Shown one piece after another: positions 8,536-16,642 of a DNA stretch of 64,000 bases. The stretch's first letter is position 1; the number at the start of each line of letters is the position of its first letter. The notes under the pieces are model-generated. The model was not told the origin of the DNA and did not search any database. It saw only the letters and a program-made list of their open reading frames with translations. A program made the position numbers and the translations under genes. Location: contig NZ_BOPB01000021.1 of the NCBI RefSeq assembly GCF_016863535.1, positions 62,001 to 126,000 of the forward strand, given 5' to 3'. Origin of the DNA: Micromonospora lutea. Lineage in GTDB: Bacteria > Actinomycetota > Actinomycetes > Mycobacteriales > Micromonosporaceae.

Positions 8536-9492
8536 TCACCGGAGCTTCGGGTCGAAGGCGTCGCGGATCGCGTCGCCGAGCATGATGAAGGCCAGCACGG
8601 TCAGCGCCAGGAAGGTCGACGGGACCACCAGCGGGGTCGCCGATTCCCGCATGTGCACCCGACCGTTGTTGATCTCGATGCCCCAGGAGATGGTCGGCTC
8701 CCGCAGCCCGATGCCGAGGAAGGAGAGCGTCGCCTCGGCGGCGATGAACGAGCCGAGCGCGATGGTCAGCACCACGATGGCCGGGGCGAGAGCGTTCGGC
8801 AGGATGTGTCGCCACATGATGCGGCCGTTGCCGGCCCCGAGCATCCGGGCCGCGGCCACGTAGTCCTGCTCCCGGGCGGTGATCACCGAGGAACGGACCA
8901 CCCGGGCAGCGGTGGTCCAGCCGAGCACCGCGAGCACGAAGATGACCGCGGCGATGCGTACCGTGGCGCTGTCGCTGCCGACGCGCTTGAGCAGGACGAT
9001 CGCGGCCAGCAGCAGCGGGATACCGAGCACGATGTCGATCACTCGGGACAGCACCGCGTCGACCCAGCCGCCGAAGAATCCGGCCAGCATCCCCACGACC
9101 AGCGCGATCAGGCCGGTGAACAGGGCCGAGAGCGCGCCCACCTGCAGCGAGGCGCGAGCGCCGTAGACCGCCCGGGCGTACGTGTCGCAGCCCTGGAAGT
9201 CGTACCCGAAAATGGCTCCGCCGGAGGGTGCCGCGTGCTGCCGGGACAGTACGCAGTCGGCCGGGTCGTTGCTGGTGAACAGGCCCGGCACGGCGGCCAT
9301 CGCGGTGACCAGCAGCACCAGGACCAGACTGATCCAGAAGATCGGCTTGCGGCGCAGGTCGCGCCAGGCGTCGCGGGCCAGACTGCGCGGCTTACCGGGT
9401 TTGCCCACCTGGTTCGGCGTACCCGGTTCTCCGGAGAGGCCGCGCCGGGCGGCCTGGTTCTCCGACGCCGCCACCGTCTCGAAGTCGCTCAC
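8536..9492 (-). CDS. dppC: Peptide ABC transporter permease DppC
   Basis: A 318-aa inner-membrane permease with an N-terminal cytoplasmic tail, a first transmembrane helix (ISLVLVLLVTAMAAVPGLF) and five further helices. The binding-protein-dependent transport motif, including AARMLGAGNGRIMWRHILPN, is the EAA loop that docks to the ATPase. The C-terminus ends GDAIRDAFDPKLR, classic for DppC/OppC. The start is GTG at 9492, 18 bp after the dppB stop. It forms the membrane channel with DppB. Confidence 0.94.
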   Translation of the reverse strand: MSDFETVAASENQAARRGLSGEPGTPNQVGKPGKPRSLARDAWRDLRRKPIFWISLVLVLLVTAMAAVPGLFTSNDPADCVLSRQHAAPSGGAIFGYDFQGCDTYARAVYGARASLQVGALSALFTGLIALVVGMLAGFFGGWVDAVLSRVIDIVLGIPLLLAAIVLLKRVGSDSATVRIAAVIFVLAVLGWTTAARVVRSSVITAREQDYVAAARMLGAGNGRIMWRHILPNALAPAIVVLTIALGSFIAAEATLSFLGIGLREPTISWGIEINNGRVHMRESATPLVVPSTFLALTVLAFIMLGDAIRDAFDPKLR

Positions 9493-9510
9493 GCCGCCAC
9501 CCCGCGGTAC

Positions 9511-10449
9511 TCACTCATAGCGGATCCTCGGGTCCAGGACGGCGTACAGGATGTCGACCACCAGGTTGGAGACCAGGTAGACCACGACGAGCACGCTGAC
9601 GATGCCCACCACCAGTGGGCCGTCCTCGGTGCGGATGCCGCGGAAGAGGTTGAAGCCGACGCCGGGAATGTTGAACACGCCCTCGGTGATGATCGCGCCG
9701 CTCATCAGGTTGCCGACCTCGACACCGAGGAAGGTGATCACCGGGATGAGCGAGTTACGCAGCACGTGCACGCTGACCACCCGCCGATTCGGCAGGCCCT
9801 TCGACCGCGCGGTGCGCACGTAGTCGGCGCGTAGGTTCTCCGCCACCGAGGTACGGGTCAGCCGCAGCGCGGTGGCCAGGGAGAGCGATCCGAGCACGAT
9901 GCCCGGTAGCAGCAGCGCGAAGAAGTCGGGATCGGCGCCGGCGGTGGGCGGGAAGAGCTGCCACCTGACCCCCAGGAAGTACTGCGCGAGCGGGGCGAGC
10001 ACGATGGTGGGGATACCGAGCACCAGCAGGGTCAGCAGCAGGGTGGCATTGTCGAAGATGCTGGCCCGCCGGATGCCGGCGAGCACGCCCGCGGTGACAC
10101 CGAAGACGACCGCGACCGCGATGGCGATCAGGGCCAGCCTGATCGTGACCGGCCAGGCGGCGGCGAGGATGTCACCGATCGACCGTCCGGTGAGCGACTC
10201 GCCCAGGTCGCCCCGGAGCAGATTCGAGATGTAGTCGAAGTACCGGTAGAAGAAGCCACCGACCCCGGTCGCGTCCAGGTGGTACTTCTCGGTGAGGTAG
10301 GCCCGCTGTGCGGCGGTGACCGGGCGTTCACCCGCGAGAGCCTGGATCGGATCGCCCTGTCCGGCGAACATCAGGGCGTAGACGATCAGCGTGGTCCCGA
10401 AGAACGCCAGGACCATCTGGAGCAGACGCCGCACGATGAAGCGGAACAT
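9511..10449 (-). CDS. dppB: Peptide ABC transporter permease DppB
   Basis: A 312-aa permease beginning MFRFIVRRLLQMVLAFFGTT, the characteristic DppB/OppB amino terminus. It has six transmembrane helices, the EAA-type loop YVRTARSKGLPNRRVVSVHV and the terminal VLDPRIRYE. Partner of DppC in the importer channel. AGGGAG lies about ten bases before the ATG. An 81-bp gap containing a strong hairpin separates it from dppA. Confidence 0.95.
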   Translation of the reverse strand: MFRFIVRRLLQMVLAFFGTTLIVYALMFAGQGDPIQALAGERPVTAAQRAYLTEKYHLDATGVGGFFYRYFDYISNLLRGDLGESLTGRSIGDILAAAWPVTIRLALIAIAVAVVFGVTAGVLAGIRRASIFDNATLLLTLLVLGIPTIVLAPLAQYFLGVRWQLFPPTAGADPDFFALLLPGIVLGSLSLATALRLTRTSVAENLRADYVRTARSKGLPNRRVVSVHVLRNSLIPVITFLGVEVGNLMSGAIITEGVFNIPGVGFNLFRGIRTEDGPLVVGIVSVLVVVYLVSNLVVDILYAVLDPRIRYE

Positions 10450-10484
10450 ACTTGGCAGTCTCCCTGAAAAGGGGCGAACCGCGT

Positions 10485-10520
10485 GGCGGGTCGGGTCACC
10501 TCGCGATGACCCGACCCGCC
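10485..10520 (-). terminator. Hairpin between dppA and dppB (attenuator)
   Basis: Perfect 14-bp inverted repeat: GGCGGGTCGGGTCA at 10485-10498 and its complement at 10507-10520, with an 8-nt loop. It starts 11 nt after the dppA stop codon in the reading direction. No U-tract follows. Such a stem after the binding-protein gene commonly protects dppA mRNA or partly terminates transcription, giving more binding protein than permease. This role is inference. Confidence 0.7.
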
Positions 10521-10530
10521 TGCGTGGGTG

Positions 10531-12135
10531 TTACTTGATGGCCTCGATCTTGACCAGGTTGATCCGGTCGAACAGATCCATCTCGACGCTCTTGACCTTG
10601 GTCGAGTGGCCGAAGTTGTTCTGGCCGAACCGCAGCGGCACGACCGGCAGGTCCTCGGCCAGCAGGTCCTCGGCCTCCTGGTACTTCTTGATCGCCTCCT
10701 CCTCGCTGGGGGCCTTGGCCCCCTCGGCGAGCAGACGGTCGAAGTCCGGGTTGCGGTAGCCGTAGTAGTTCGAGGAACCGTTGCTGCTGTACAGCGGGCC
10801 CAGGTAGTTCTCCATGGACGGGTAGTCCATCACCCAGCCCAGCCGGAACAGGCCGATCGGCTGCTTGTCCTTGACCTTCGTCAGCAGGTCGGCGAACTTC
10901 GGCTCGGCGCTGCCGACACAGTCCACGCCCAGGTTGGCCTTGAGCTGATTGCAGGTGGCGTCGATCCAGTCCTTGTGGCCACCATCGCCGTTGTACGACA
11001 GGGTGATCTTCGAGGGGCCGCCCGCGGCCTGGTAGAGCGTCTTGGCCTTGGCCGGGTCGAACTCGCCCGCGGCGCCCACGGTGTTCTCCCGGTAGCCGGC
11101 GACGGCCGGGGAGACGAACGAGCGGGCCGGCTGCTGCGAGTCCTTGAAGATCGACCGGGTGATCTCATCGCGGTCGATCGCCATCGAGATGGCCTTGCGC
11201 ACGTCCGGGTTGCTGAACTCATCCTGGAAGGTGGGGAACGCCAGGAAGTGCAGCGACGACGCCGGGCTCTGCAGGAACCGGTCGCCCAGGTCGGTGTCGG
11301 CGGTGGAGAGGTTCTCCGTCGGGATGGTCTTGATCACGTCGAGGTTGTCCGACAGCACGTCCGCGTAGGCCGCGGTGAGCTGCTGGTAGATCCGGAACTC
11401 GACGCCGGCCACCTTCGGCTGCTCGCCGGGGAAGGCGTCGTACCGCTCGACCTCGACCTTGGCGTCGTGCTGCCAGGTGCCCTTCATCTTGAACGGGCCC
11501 TGGCCGATCGGCGCCTGCTCATAGCCCTCGGCCAGGGTGCCGGGCGCGGAGAACGCGGCCTTCGGCAGCGGGTAGAAGGCGGTGTAGCCGAGCATCGCCT
11601 TGAACTCGCTGTACGGCTGGGACAGCGCGACGGTGAAGGTCAGGTCGTCGACCTTCTTCAGTCCGCTGAGCGTCTCGGCCTTCGGGCTCTCGCCCTGCAG
11701 GTCGTCGTAGCCGGCGATCTTCTCGAAGAAGTAGCTGGAGTTCTGGCCGTTCGGGGCGTACGCGCCGTAGTTCCAGGCGTCGATGTAGCTGTCGGCGGTG
11801 ACCGCCTCGCCGTTGTGGAAGGTGTAACCGTCCTTGAGCTTGATCGTCCAGGTGGTGTTGTCCTCGGACGTGATCGACTCGGCGGCCACCTCGTACGGCT
11901 TGTGAGCCTCGTCGTAGTCGACCAGCGGGCTGAACAGGGCGGCGAGCACCTGGGAACCGCTCGTCTCGTTCGTGTTGGTCGGCACCAGGTGCTGCGGCTC
12001 GGCGATCTCGATCCGCACGGCCGCGTTGGGGTCGCTCTCGCCGGATCCACCGTCGCCGCCCGAGCCGCAGGCCACCAGGCCCAGGGTCACCGCGAGCGGG
12101 AGGGCGGTCCAGGCGGCGAGCCTACGAACACGCAT
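10531..12135 (-). CDS. dppA: Peptide ABC transporter substrate-binding lipoprotein DppA
   Basis: A 534-aa extracytoplasmic binding protein of the SBP_bac_5 family. Residues 1-22 form a lipoprotein signal with a twin-arginine-like start (MRVRRLAAW) and lipobox LVAC, so Cys23 should be lipidated. The body contains the family signatures around YTFHNGEAVTADSYIDAWNY and AISMAIDRDEI. It captures oligopeptides for DppBCDF. The ATG at 12135 follows GAGGAGG at five-base spacing. It is the first gene of the operon, transcribed from the promoter region at 12206-12234. Confidence 0.95.
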   Translation of the reverse strand: MRVRRLAAWTALPLAVTLGLVACGSGGDGGSGESDPNAAVRIEIAEPQHLVPTNTNETSGSQVLAALFSPLVDYDEAHKPYEVAAESITSEDNTTWTIKLKDGYTFHNGEAVTADSYIDAWNYGAYAPNGQNSSYFFEKIAGYDDLQGESPKAETLSGLKKVDDLTFTVALSQPYSEFKAMLGYTAFYPLPKAAFSAPGTLAEGYEQAPIGQGPFKMKGTWQHDAKVEVERYDAFPGEQPKVAGVEFRIYQQLTAAYADVLSDNLDVIKTIPTENLSTADTDLGDRFLQSPASSLHFLAFPTFQDEFSNPDVRKAISMAIDRDEITRSIFKDSQQPARSFVSPAVAGYRENTVGAAGEFDPAKAKTLYQAAGGPSKITLSYNGDGGHKDWIDATCNQLKANLGVDCVGSAEPKFADLLTKVKDKQPIGLFRLGWVMDYPSMENYLGPLYSSNGSSNYYGYRNPDFDRLLAEGAKAPSEEEAIKKYQEAEDLLAEDLPVVPLRFGQNNFGHSTKVKSVEMDLFDRINLVKIEAIK

Positions 12136-12152
12136 CTAGCCTCCTCATCTCC

Positions 12153-12197
12153 ATTACGCTGCGCAATCGGGCCCGGCATTGGGTAACGCTGCGCAAC
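12153..12197 (-). promoter_or_regulatory. Two operator-like sites in the dppA leader
   Basis: Two related 15-bp near-palindromes lie exactly 30 bp apart: ATTACGCTGCGCAAT at 12153-12167 and GTAACGCTGCGCAAC at 12183-12197. Both have the form of CGC and GCG half-sites around one central base. They are between the predicted dppA promoter and the start codon. A 30-bp phase is close to three helical turns, which suits cooperative binding of a dimeric repressor. The regulator is not identifiable from this window. Confidence 0.5.
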
Positions 12198-12205
12198 GAT
12201 CGGCA

Positions 12206-12234
12206 ACGGTAGGTCGTATGCCGCGAGTCGGCAA
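12206..12234 (-). promoter_or_regulatory. dppA: Predicted dppA promoter
   Basis: Read on the minus strand: -35 TTGCCG (12234-12229), a 17-bp spacer, and -10 TACCGT (12211-12206). This would start the mRNA near 12199, just before the two near-palindromic operator-like sites. The match to the housekeeping sigma consensus is moderate, and no experimental evidence is implied. Confidence 0.4.
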
Positions 12235-12464
12235 CGTAGCGGTTGCGAAGGAGTAACGGAACGCCACCCCGGCCTTGTCGGGCTGATGGCTGCGTGCTAC
12301 GCGCACTGTCGCGATTACGCCCTGACGTGCAGAGATGTGGCTGGTTTGGGTGGGTCAGGGGTCGGCGGGGGTGGCGTGGGGGCGGCTCGTCATGATCACC
12401 AAATTGTGGGTCTTCGTGCCTTGGCGTCCGGAACTGCTGTGGGGCGCTCCACATTACGTCACTC

Positions 12465-12489
12465 TGCGTGAGTAACAACACTTCACGCA
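12465..12489. promoter_or_regulatory. Inverted repeat upstream of folD
   Basis: TGCGTGA (12465-12471) and TCACGCA (12483-12489) form a 7-bp inverted repeat with an 11-bp AT-rich centre, 78 bp before the folD start. It is the most AT-rich part of the roughly 430-bp divergent region between dppA and folD, so it may be an operator or part of the folD promoter. The remainder of the gap (12235-12464) shows no clear ORF or structure. Confidence 0.35.
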
Positions 12490-12566
12490 AAGTAGTCTGT
12501 GTGGTCGGGTCGTCGGGTCGTCGAGGGCGGGGGAGTCGGTGACGACGGGCGTGAGACGATCTGCTG

Positions 12567-13427
12567 GTGACGGCGACGCTTCTGGACGGCAAGGCGACCG
12601 CGGCCGAAATCAAGGACGAGCTGCGGGCGCGGGTCAAGGCGCTGGCGGAACGGGGCACCGTACCCGGACTCGGCACGGTGCTGGTCGGGTCCGATCCCGG
12701 CTCCCAGGCGTACGTCAACGGCAAGCACCGGGACTGTGCCGAGGTCGGCATCGCCTCGATCCGCCGGGAGTTGCCGGCCGACGCCAGCCAGGAGCAGGTC
12801 GACCGGGTCCTCACCGAGCTGAACGCCGACCCGTCCTGTCACGGCTACATCGTCCAGCTGCCGTTGCCGGCCCACCTGGACACGCAGCGGGTGCTGGAAC
12901 TGATCGACCCGGACAAGGACGCTGACGGCCTGCACCCGGTCAACCTGGGTCGGCTGGTGCTCGGCTACGACGCGCCGCTGCCCTGCACCCCGCGCGGCAT
13001 CGTGGAACTGCTCCGCCGGCACGACGTCCCGCTGCGCGGTGCCAACGTGGCGGTGGTAGGCCGGGGCAACACCGTCGGACGCCCGTTGGGGCTCCTGCTG
13101 ACGCGGCGTAGCGAGAACGCCACGGTCGTCCTCTGCCACACCGGCACCCTCGACCTGGCCGCGCACACCCGAGCCGCCGACATCGTCATCGTGGCGGCGG
13201 GCGTACCCGGTCTGCTCACCGCGGACATGGTCAGCCCGGGCGCGGTCGTGGTCGACGTGGGCATCACCCGCGTGATCGGCCCGGACGGCAAGGGCCGCTA
13301 CACCGGTGACGTGGACCCGCAGGTCGCCGAGGTGGCCGGCAAGCTGGTGCCGATGCCCGGCGGGGTCGGGCCGATGACCCGCGCCATGCTGCTCAGCAAC
13401 GTCGTGGAGCGGGCCGAACGCGGCTGA
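12567..13427 (+). CDS. folD: FolD, methylenetetrahydrofolate dehydrogenase/cyclohydrolase
   Basis: A 286-aa bifunctional cytoplasmic enzyme interconverting methylene-, methenyl- and formyl-tetrahydrofolate. Signatures are the N-terminal YVNGKHRDCAEVGI (the lysine belongs to the catalytic YxxxK motif), GYIVQLPLPAHLD, DADGLHPVNLGRL, and the NADP-binding VVGRGNTVGRPLGLLL, with the terminal PMPGGVGPMTRAMLL. Start is GTG at 12567. It supplies formyl-THF for purine synthesis, consistent with purH at the window edge. Its stop is followed after five bases by a tandem-doublet repeat. Confidence 0.97.
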   Translation: MTATLLDGKATAAEIKDELRARVKALAERGTVPGLGTVLVGSDPGSQAYVNGKHRDCAEVGIASIRRELPADASQEQVDRVLTELNADPSCHGYIVQLPLPAHLDTQRVLELIDPDKDADGLHPVNLGRLVLGYDAPLPCTPRGIVELLRRHDVPLRGANVAVVGRGNTVGRPLGLLLTRRSENATVVLCHTGTLDLAAHTRAADIVIVAAGVPGLLTADMVSPGAVVVDVGITRVIGPDGKGRYTGDVDPQVAEVAGKLVPMPGGVGPMTRAMLLSNVVERAERG

Positions 13428-13432
13428 GTCGC

Positions 13433-13485
13433 AAGGAAGGGCCCCTTCTTAACGGCTCCGGTAGAGCAGGGGCCCCTTCTTAACG
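13433..13485 (+). repeat. Gene-end tandem-doublet repeat, copy 1 (behind folD)
   Basis: Two direct units of a roughly 22-bp motif: AAGGAAGGGCCCCTTCTTAA plus CG at 13433-13454, and AGGGGCCCCTTCTTAACG at 13468-13485, separated by CTCCGGTAGAG-type spacer sequence. The element begins five bases after the folD stop codon and reads in the same direction as folD. The same doublet recurs behind galT, behind the permease gene ending at 25515, and behind valS. Confidence 0.85.
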
Positions 13486-13606
13486 CTCGGGGCGTAAGCG
13501 GAATGAAAACCCCGGAGTGCTCATAATCGTCCGCCCCTGGCCCGCTCGGTGCCAGGATGGCTGATACGGTCCGGAAAACCGACTGGCATCAGGGAGTGGG
13601 ACGACC

Positions 13607-14557
13607 ATGGGTAAGAAGGTCACTGTCGTCGGGGCTGGTTTCTACGGCTCCACCACCGCGCAGCGCCTGGCCGAGTACGACGTCTTCGACACCGTCGTGA
13701 TCACCGACATCATCGAGGGAAAGCCCGCCGGTATCGCCCTCGACCTCAACCAGTCGCGTGCTGTGGAGGGCTTCGAGACCAAGGTCGTCGGCGTCACGAC
13801 CGGTCCGAACGGTGAGGGCTACGAGGGTATCGAGGGCTCGGACGTGGTCGTCATCACCGCCGGCCTGCCGCGCAAGCCCGGGATGAGCCGGATGGACCTG
13901 CTGGAGACCAACGCCAAGATCGTGCGTCAGGTCGCCGAGAACGTCGCCAAGTACGCCCCGAACGCCGTCGTCATCGTGGTCTCCAACCCGCTCGACGAGA
14001 TGACCGCGCTGGCCCAGATCGCGACCCAGTTCCCGCACCACCGGGTGCTCGGCCAGGCCGGCATGCTGGACACCGCCCGGTTCACCAACTTCGTGGCGGA
14101 GGCGCTGGACGTGCCGGTGAAGTCGGTACGCACCCTCACCCTCGGCTCGCACGGCGACACCATGGTTCCGGTTCCGTCGAAGAGCACCGTCAACGGCAAG
14201 CCGCTGCGTGAGGTCATGCCGGCCGAGCAGATCGAGGACCTGGTCGTGCGTACCCGCAACGGTGGCGCCGAGGTGGTGGCGCTGCTGAAGACCGGGTCGG
14301 CGTACTACGCCCCCTCGGCGGCGGCGGCCCGGATGGCGAAGGCCGTGGCGGAGGACTCCGGCGACGTCATGCCGGTCTGCGCCTGGGTCGACGGCGAGTA
14401 CGGCATCTCCGGTGTCTACCTGGGTGTGGAGGCCGAGATCGGCGCCCAGGGCATCAAGCGCGTGGTGCAGACCGACCTCGACGCCGACGAGCTGGCCGCG
14501 CTCAAGGAGGCCGCCGAGGCCGTCCGCGCCAAGCAGTCCGACGTCGCCAACATGTGA
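13607..14557 (+). CDS. mdh: Malate dehydrogenase (LDH-like type)
   Basis: A 316-aa NAD-dependent enzyme of the TCA cycle, oxidising malate to oxaloacetate. The Rossmann motif is VVGAGFYGSTTAQRLA. ITAGLPRKPGMSRMDLL carries the arginines of the substrate loop, VVSNPLDEMT follows, and TLGSHGDTMVP holds the catalytic histidine. Length and sequence match the lactate-dehydrogenase-like Mdh class. GGGAGTGG precedes the ATG by about nine bases. A strong terminator follows at 14569. icd comes next on the same strand after an intergenic region. Confidence 0.96.
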   Translation: MGKKVTVVGAGFYGSTTAQRLAEYDVFDTVVITDIIEGKPAGIALDLNQSRAVEGFETKVVGVTTGPNGEGYEGIEGSDVVVITAGLPRKPGMSRMDLLETNAKIVRQVAENVAKYAPNAVVIVVSNPLDEMTALAQIATQFPHHRVLGQAGMLDTARFTNFVAEALDVPVKSVRTLTLGSHGDTMVPVPSKSTVNGKPLREVMPAEQIEDLVVRTRNGGAEVVALLKTGSAYYAPSAAAARMAKAVAEDSGDVMPVCAWVDGEYGISGVYLGVEAEIGAQGIKRVVQTDLDADELAALKEAAEAVRAKQSDVANM

Positions 14558-14568
14558 TCCACTCCCTG

Positions 14569-14605
14569 CCGAGCGCCCCACGACCCCGGGTCGTGGGGCG
14601 CTCGG
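14569..14605 (+). terminator. mdh terminator hairpin
   Basis: A perfect 18-bp stem: 14569-14586 (starting CCGAGCGCCCCACGACCC) pairs with 14588-14605, leaving a one-base nominal loop. It begins 12 nt after the mdh stop. There is no U-tract, as is usual for terminators in high-GC actinobacteria. Confidence 0.85.
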
Positions 14606-14618
14606 CGTTACGGCGGCA

Positions 14619-14970
14619 TCAACCGTCGGTGTCCGTGCCGGGTCCGGCCTCGATCAGCACGCCGAGCCCGTCGAGCACCTGCGCCAACAGCGGGGCGTCG
14701 CCGCCCACCACTGGTCATCGGTCCAGGCGCTGTCCCGATTGGCGGACCGCGCCTCGGCCGCCGTTCGGGACGCGGCCCGGACGAAGTCGAGGACGTAGGT
14801 CAACAACGGCGTCCCGGGCCACATCGTCCAGGCCGGTGTCGTCGAAGGCGCGCAGTTCGTACTCGTACCTCGCCATCTGGCCCGGCCCCAGCGGCGGTCG
14901 GCCGGTGGCGACCTCGGCCGCCCAGGGGTGGGCGGTGAAGAGGTTCCGGTTGTCGGCCGCTACCGCCGCC
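14619..14970 (-). pseudogene. Decayed TetR-family regulator, C-terminal domain remnant
   Basis: Three minus-strand segments in shifting frames align with the ligand-binding domain of TetR_C regulators such as the intact one at 39348-40109. Segment 1 (about 14970-14807) reads NRNLFTAHPWAAEVATGR then PPLGPGQMARYEYELRAF. A one-base insertion near 14804-14807 moves to segment 2 (YVLDFVRAASRTAAEARS, ending DDQWWAA). A one-base loss near 14700 restores the first frame as APLLAQ, then jumps to VLDGLGVLIEAGPG and a stop at 14619-14621. About 35 residues of the usual end are missing at that junction, and the DNA-binding N-terminus is absent. The rest of the gap (14971-15137) shows no recognisable gene. 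Confidence 0.8.
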
Positions 14971-15137
14971 ACCCGCGCTCGCGGGTTGTCCGAGCGGTCC
15001 GGGCCGCTGGCTGATCCGACAGGTGGTGTGCGCCGGGTCCGGTGGGGTATTGCTTCGCCGACCCGGCGCACTGCCATGCCTGCGGCCTGCCGGCGTGGGT
15101 CGACCGGTGGGCGCGACGTTCCTCGTCCGAGCCGATC

Positions 15138-15153
15138 CAGTACGCTCGTACTG
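15138..15153. promoter_or_regulatory. 16-bp palindrome upstream of icd
   Basis: CAGTACG-CT-CGTACTG is a perfect inverted repeat with a 2-bp centre, 33 bp before the icd start codon. Its position suits an operator or a promoter-overlapping regulatory site; the regulator is unknown. Confidence 0.4.
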
Positions 15154-15186
15154 CTTGAGCATGTCCCCTGAGAGGAGCGCCGGCCG

Positions 15187-16404
15187 ATGGCGAAGATCAA
15201 GGTAAACAACCCGGTCGTGGAGCTCGACGGCGACGAGATGACCCGGATCATCTGGAAGCAGATCCGGGAGCAGCTGATCCTGCCCTACCTCGACGTCGAC
15301 CTGCACTACTACGACCTCTCGATCCAGCACCGCGACGCCACCGACGACCAGGTGACCATTGACGCCGCCAACGCCATCTCCGAGCACGGCGTCGGCGTCA
15401 AGTGCGCCACCATCACCCCGGACGAGGCGCGGGTGGAGGAGTTCGGCCTGAAGAAGATGTGGCGGTCGCCGAACGGCACCATCCGCAACATCCTCGGCGG
15501 CGTCGTCTTCCGTGAGCCGATCATCATGTCCAACGTGCCGCGGCTGGTCCCCGGCTGGACCAAGCCGATCATCATCGGCCGGCACGCCCACGGCGACCAG
15601 TACAAGGCCACCGACTTCGTGGTTCCCGGCCCGGGCACGGTGACCATCACCTACACGCCCGCCGACGGCTCGCAGCCGGTCGAGATGGAGGTCGCCAACT
15701 TCCCCGGCGGCGGCATCGCGATGGGCATGTACAACTTCGACGAGTCGATCCGGGACTTCGCCCGGGCCTCGTTCCGCTACGGCCTGGACCGCAACTACCC
15801 GGTCTACATGTCGACCAAGAACACCATCCTCAAGGCGTACGACGGCCGGTTCAAGGACATCTTCGCCGAGGTGTTCGAGAACGAGTTCAAGGCCGAGTTC
15901 GACGCCGCCGGCCTCACCTACGAGCACCGGCTCATCGACGACATGGTCGCCGCCGCGCTCAAGTGGGAGGGCGGCTACGTCTGGGCCTGCAAGAACTACG
16001 ACGGTGACGTGCAGTCCGACACCGTCGCCCAGGGCTTCGGCTCGCTCGGCCTGATGACCTCGGTCCTGCTCTCGCCCGACGGGCGCACCGTCGAGGCCGA
16101 GGCCGCCCACGGCACGGTCACCCGGCACTACCGGCAGTGGCAGAAGGGCGAGAAGACCTCGACCAACCCGATCGCCTCGATCTACGCCTGGACCCGTGGC
16201 CTGGCCCACCGGGGCAAGCTGGACAACACCCCGGCGGTCAGCGAGTTCGCCAACACCCTGGAGCAGGTCATCGTCGACACCGTCGAGGGCGGCCAGATGA
16301 CCAAGGACCTCGCGCTGCTCATCTCGCGGGACGCTCCGTGGCAGACCACCGACGAGTTCATGAACACGCTCGACGAGAACCTGGCACGCCGTCTCGCTGC
16401 CTGA
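15187..16404 (+). CDS. icd: NADP-dependent isocitrate dehydrogenase (eukaryotic-like dimeric type)
   Basis: A 405-aa TCA-cycle enzyme converting isocitrate to 2-oxoglutarate with NADPH formation. It begins MAKIKVNNPVVELDGDEMTR and contains SPNGTIRNILGGVVFREPI (substrate-binding serine and arginines), IGRHAHGDQYKATD, the metal-binding region DDMVAAALKWEGGYVWACKN and EAAHGTVTRHY. This is the subfamily shared with mitochondrial IDH rather than the E. coli type. GAGAGGAG lies upstream of the ATG. It is followed by a GC hairpin and converges with galT. Confidence 0.97.
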   Translation: MAKIKVNNPVVELDGDEMTRIIWKQIREQLILPYLDVDLHYYDLSIQHRDATDDQVTIDAANAISEHGVGVKCATITPDEARVEEFGLKKMWRSPNGTIRNILGGVVFREPIIMSNVPRLVPGWTKPIIIGRHAHGDQYKATDFVVPGPGTVTITYTPADGSQPVEMEVANFPGGGIAMGMYNFDESIRDFARASFRYGLDRNYPVYMSTKNTILKAYDGRFKDIFAEVFENEFKAEFDAAGLTYEHRLIDDMVAAALKWEGGYVWACKNYDGDVQSDTVAQGFGSLGLMTSVLLSPDGRTVEAEAAHGTVTRHYRQWQKGEKTSTNPIASIYAWTRGLAHRGKLDNTPAVSEFANTLEQVIVDTVEGGQMTKDLALLISRDAPWQTTDEFMNTLDENLARRLAA

Positions 16405-16592
16405 GGGGGACCGGCGGGCGGCGTGTCGCGGCAGGACGCGCCAGCCGGCGTCACCTCGTCCGGCGCGCCTCGTTGACCTGGGTGGACGAGATGCCAGTCC
16501 CGTCCTGGAAGGTTGACCGTCGCCACCGCGCGGCACGCGTGCCCAGCAGCCAGCCTTCCCGGCTGTCGAGTACAGCCAGCCGTCCCTTCCCC

Positions 16593-16620
16593 GCGGGGGG
16601 CCCTGTCCCGGGCCCCCCGC
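16593..16620 (+). terminator. Hairpin between icd and galT
   Basis: GCGGGGGGCCC (16593-16603) pairs with GGGCCCCCCGC (16610-16620) around a 6-nt loop. It can act for either of the two convergent genes. The preceding 16405-16592 carries no convincing gene. Its stretch 16530-16580 contains the word GGCTGGCTG twice on the minus strand and looks repetitive. Confidence 0.65.
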
Positions 16621-16642
16621 GCCCTGCTGCGCTCAGTGGGCT

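Noticed and set aside
12122..13166. Minus-strand ORFs of 227-230 codons over the dppA-folD gap and folD
   Set aside because: No domains, antisense to folD or crossing the promoter region with its operator-like sites; not plausible proteins.
13433..13485. Gene-end repeats read as the start of a CRISPR-like array
   Set aside because: Only two units per locus, spacers about 10 bp and conserved between loci, and no cas genes; not CRISPR.
14800..16536. A 578-codon minus-strand ORF spanning icd and the tetR relic
   Set aside because: It is antisense to icd. Only the small tetR remnant beyond icd is meaningful, and that lies partly in other frames.
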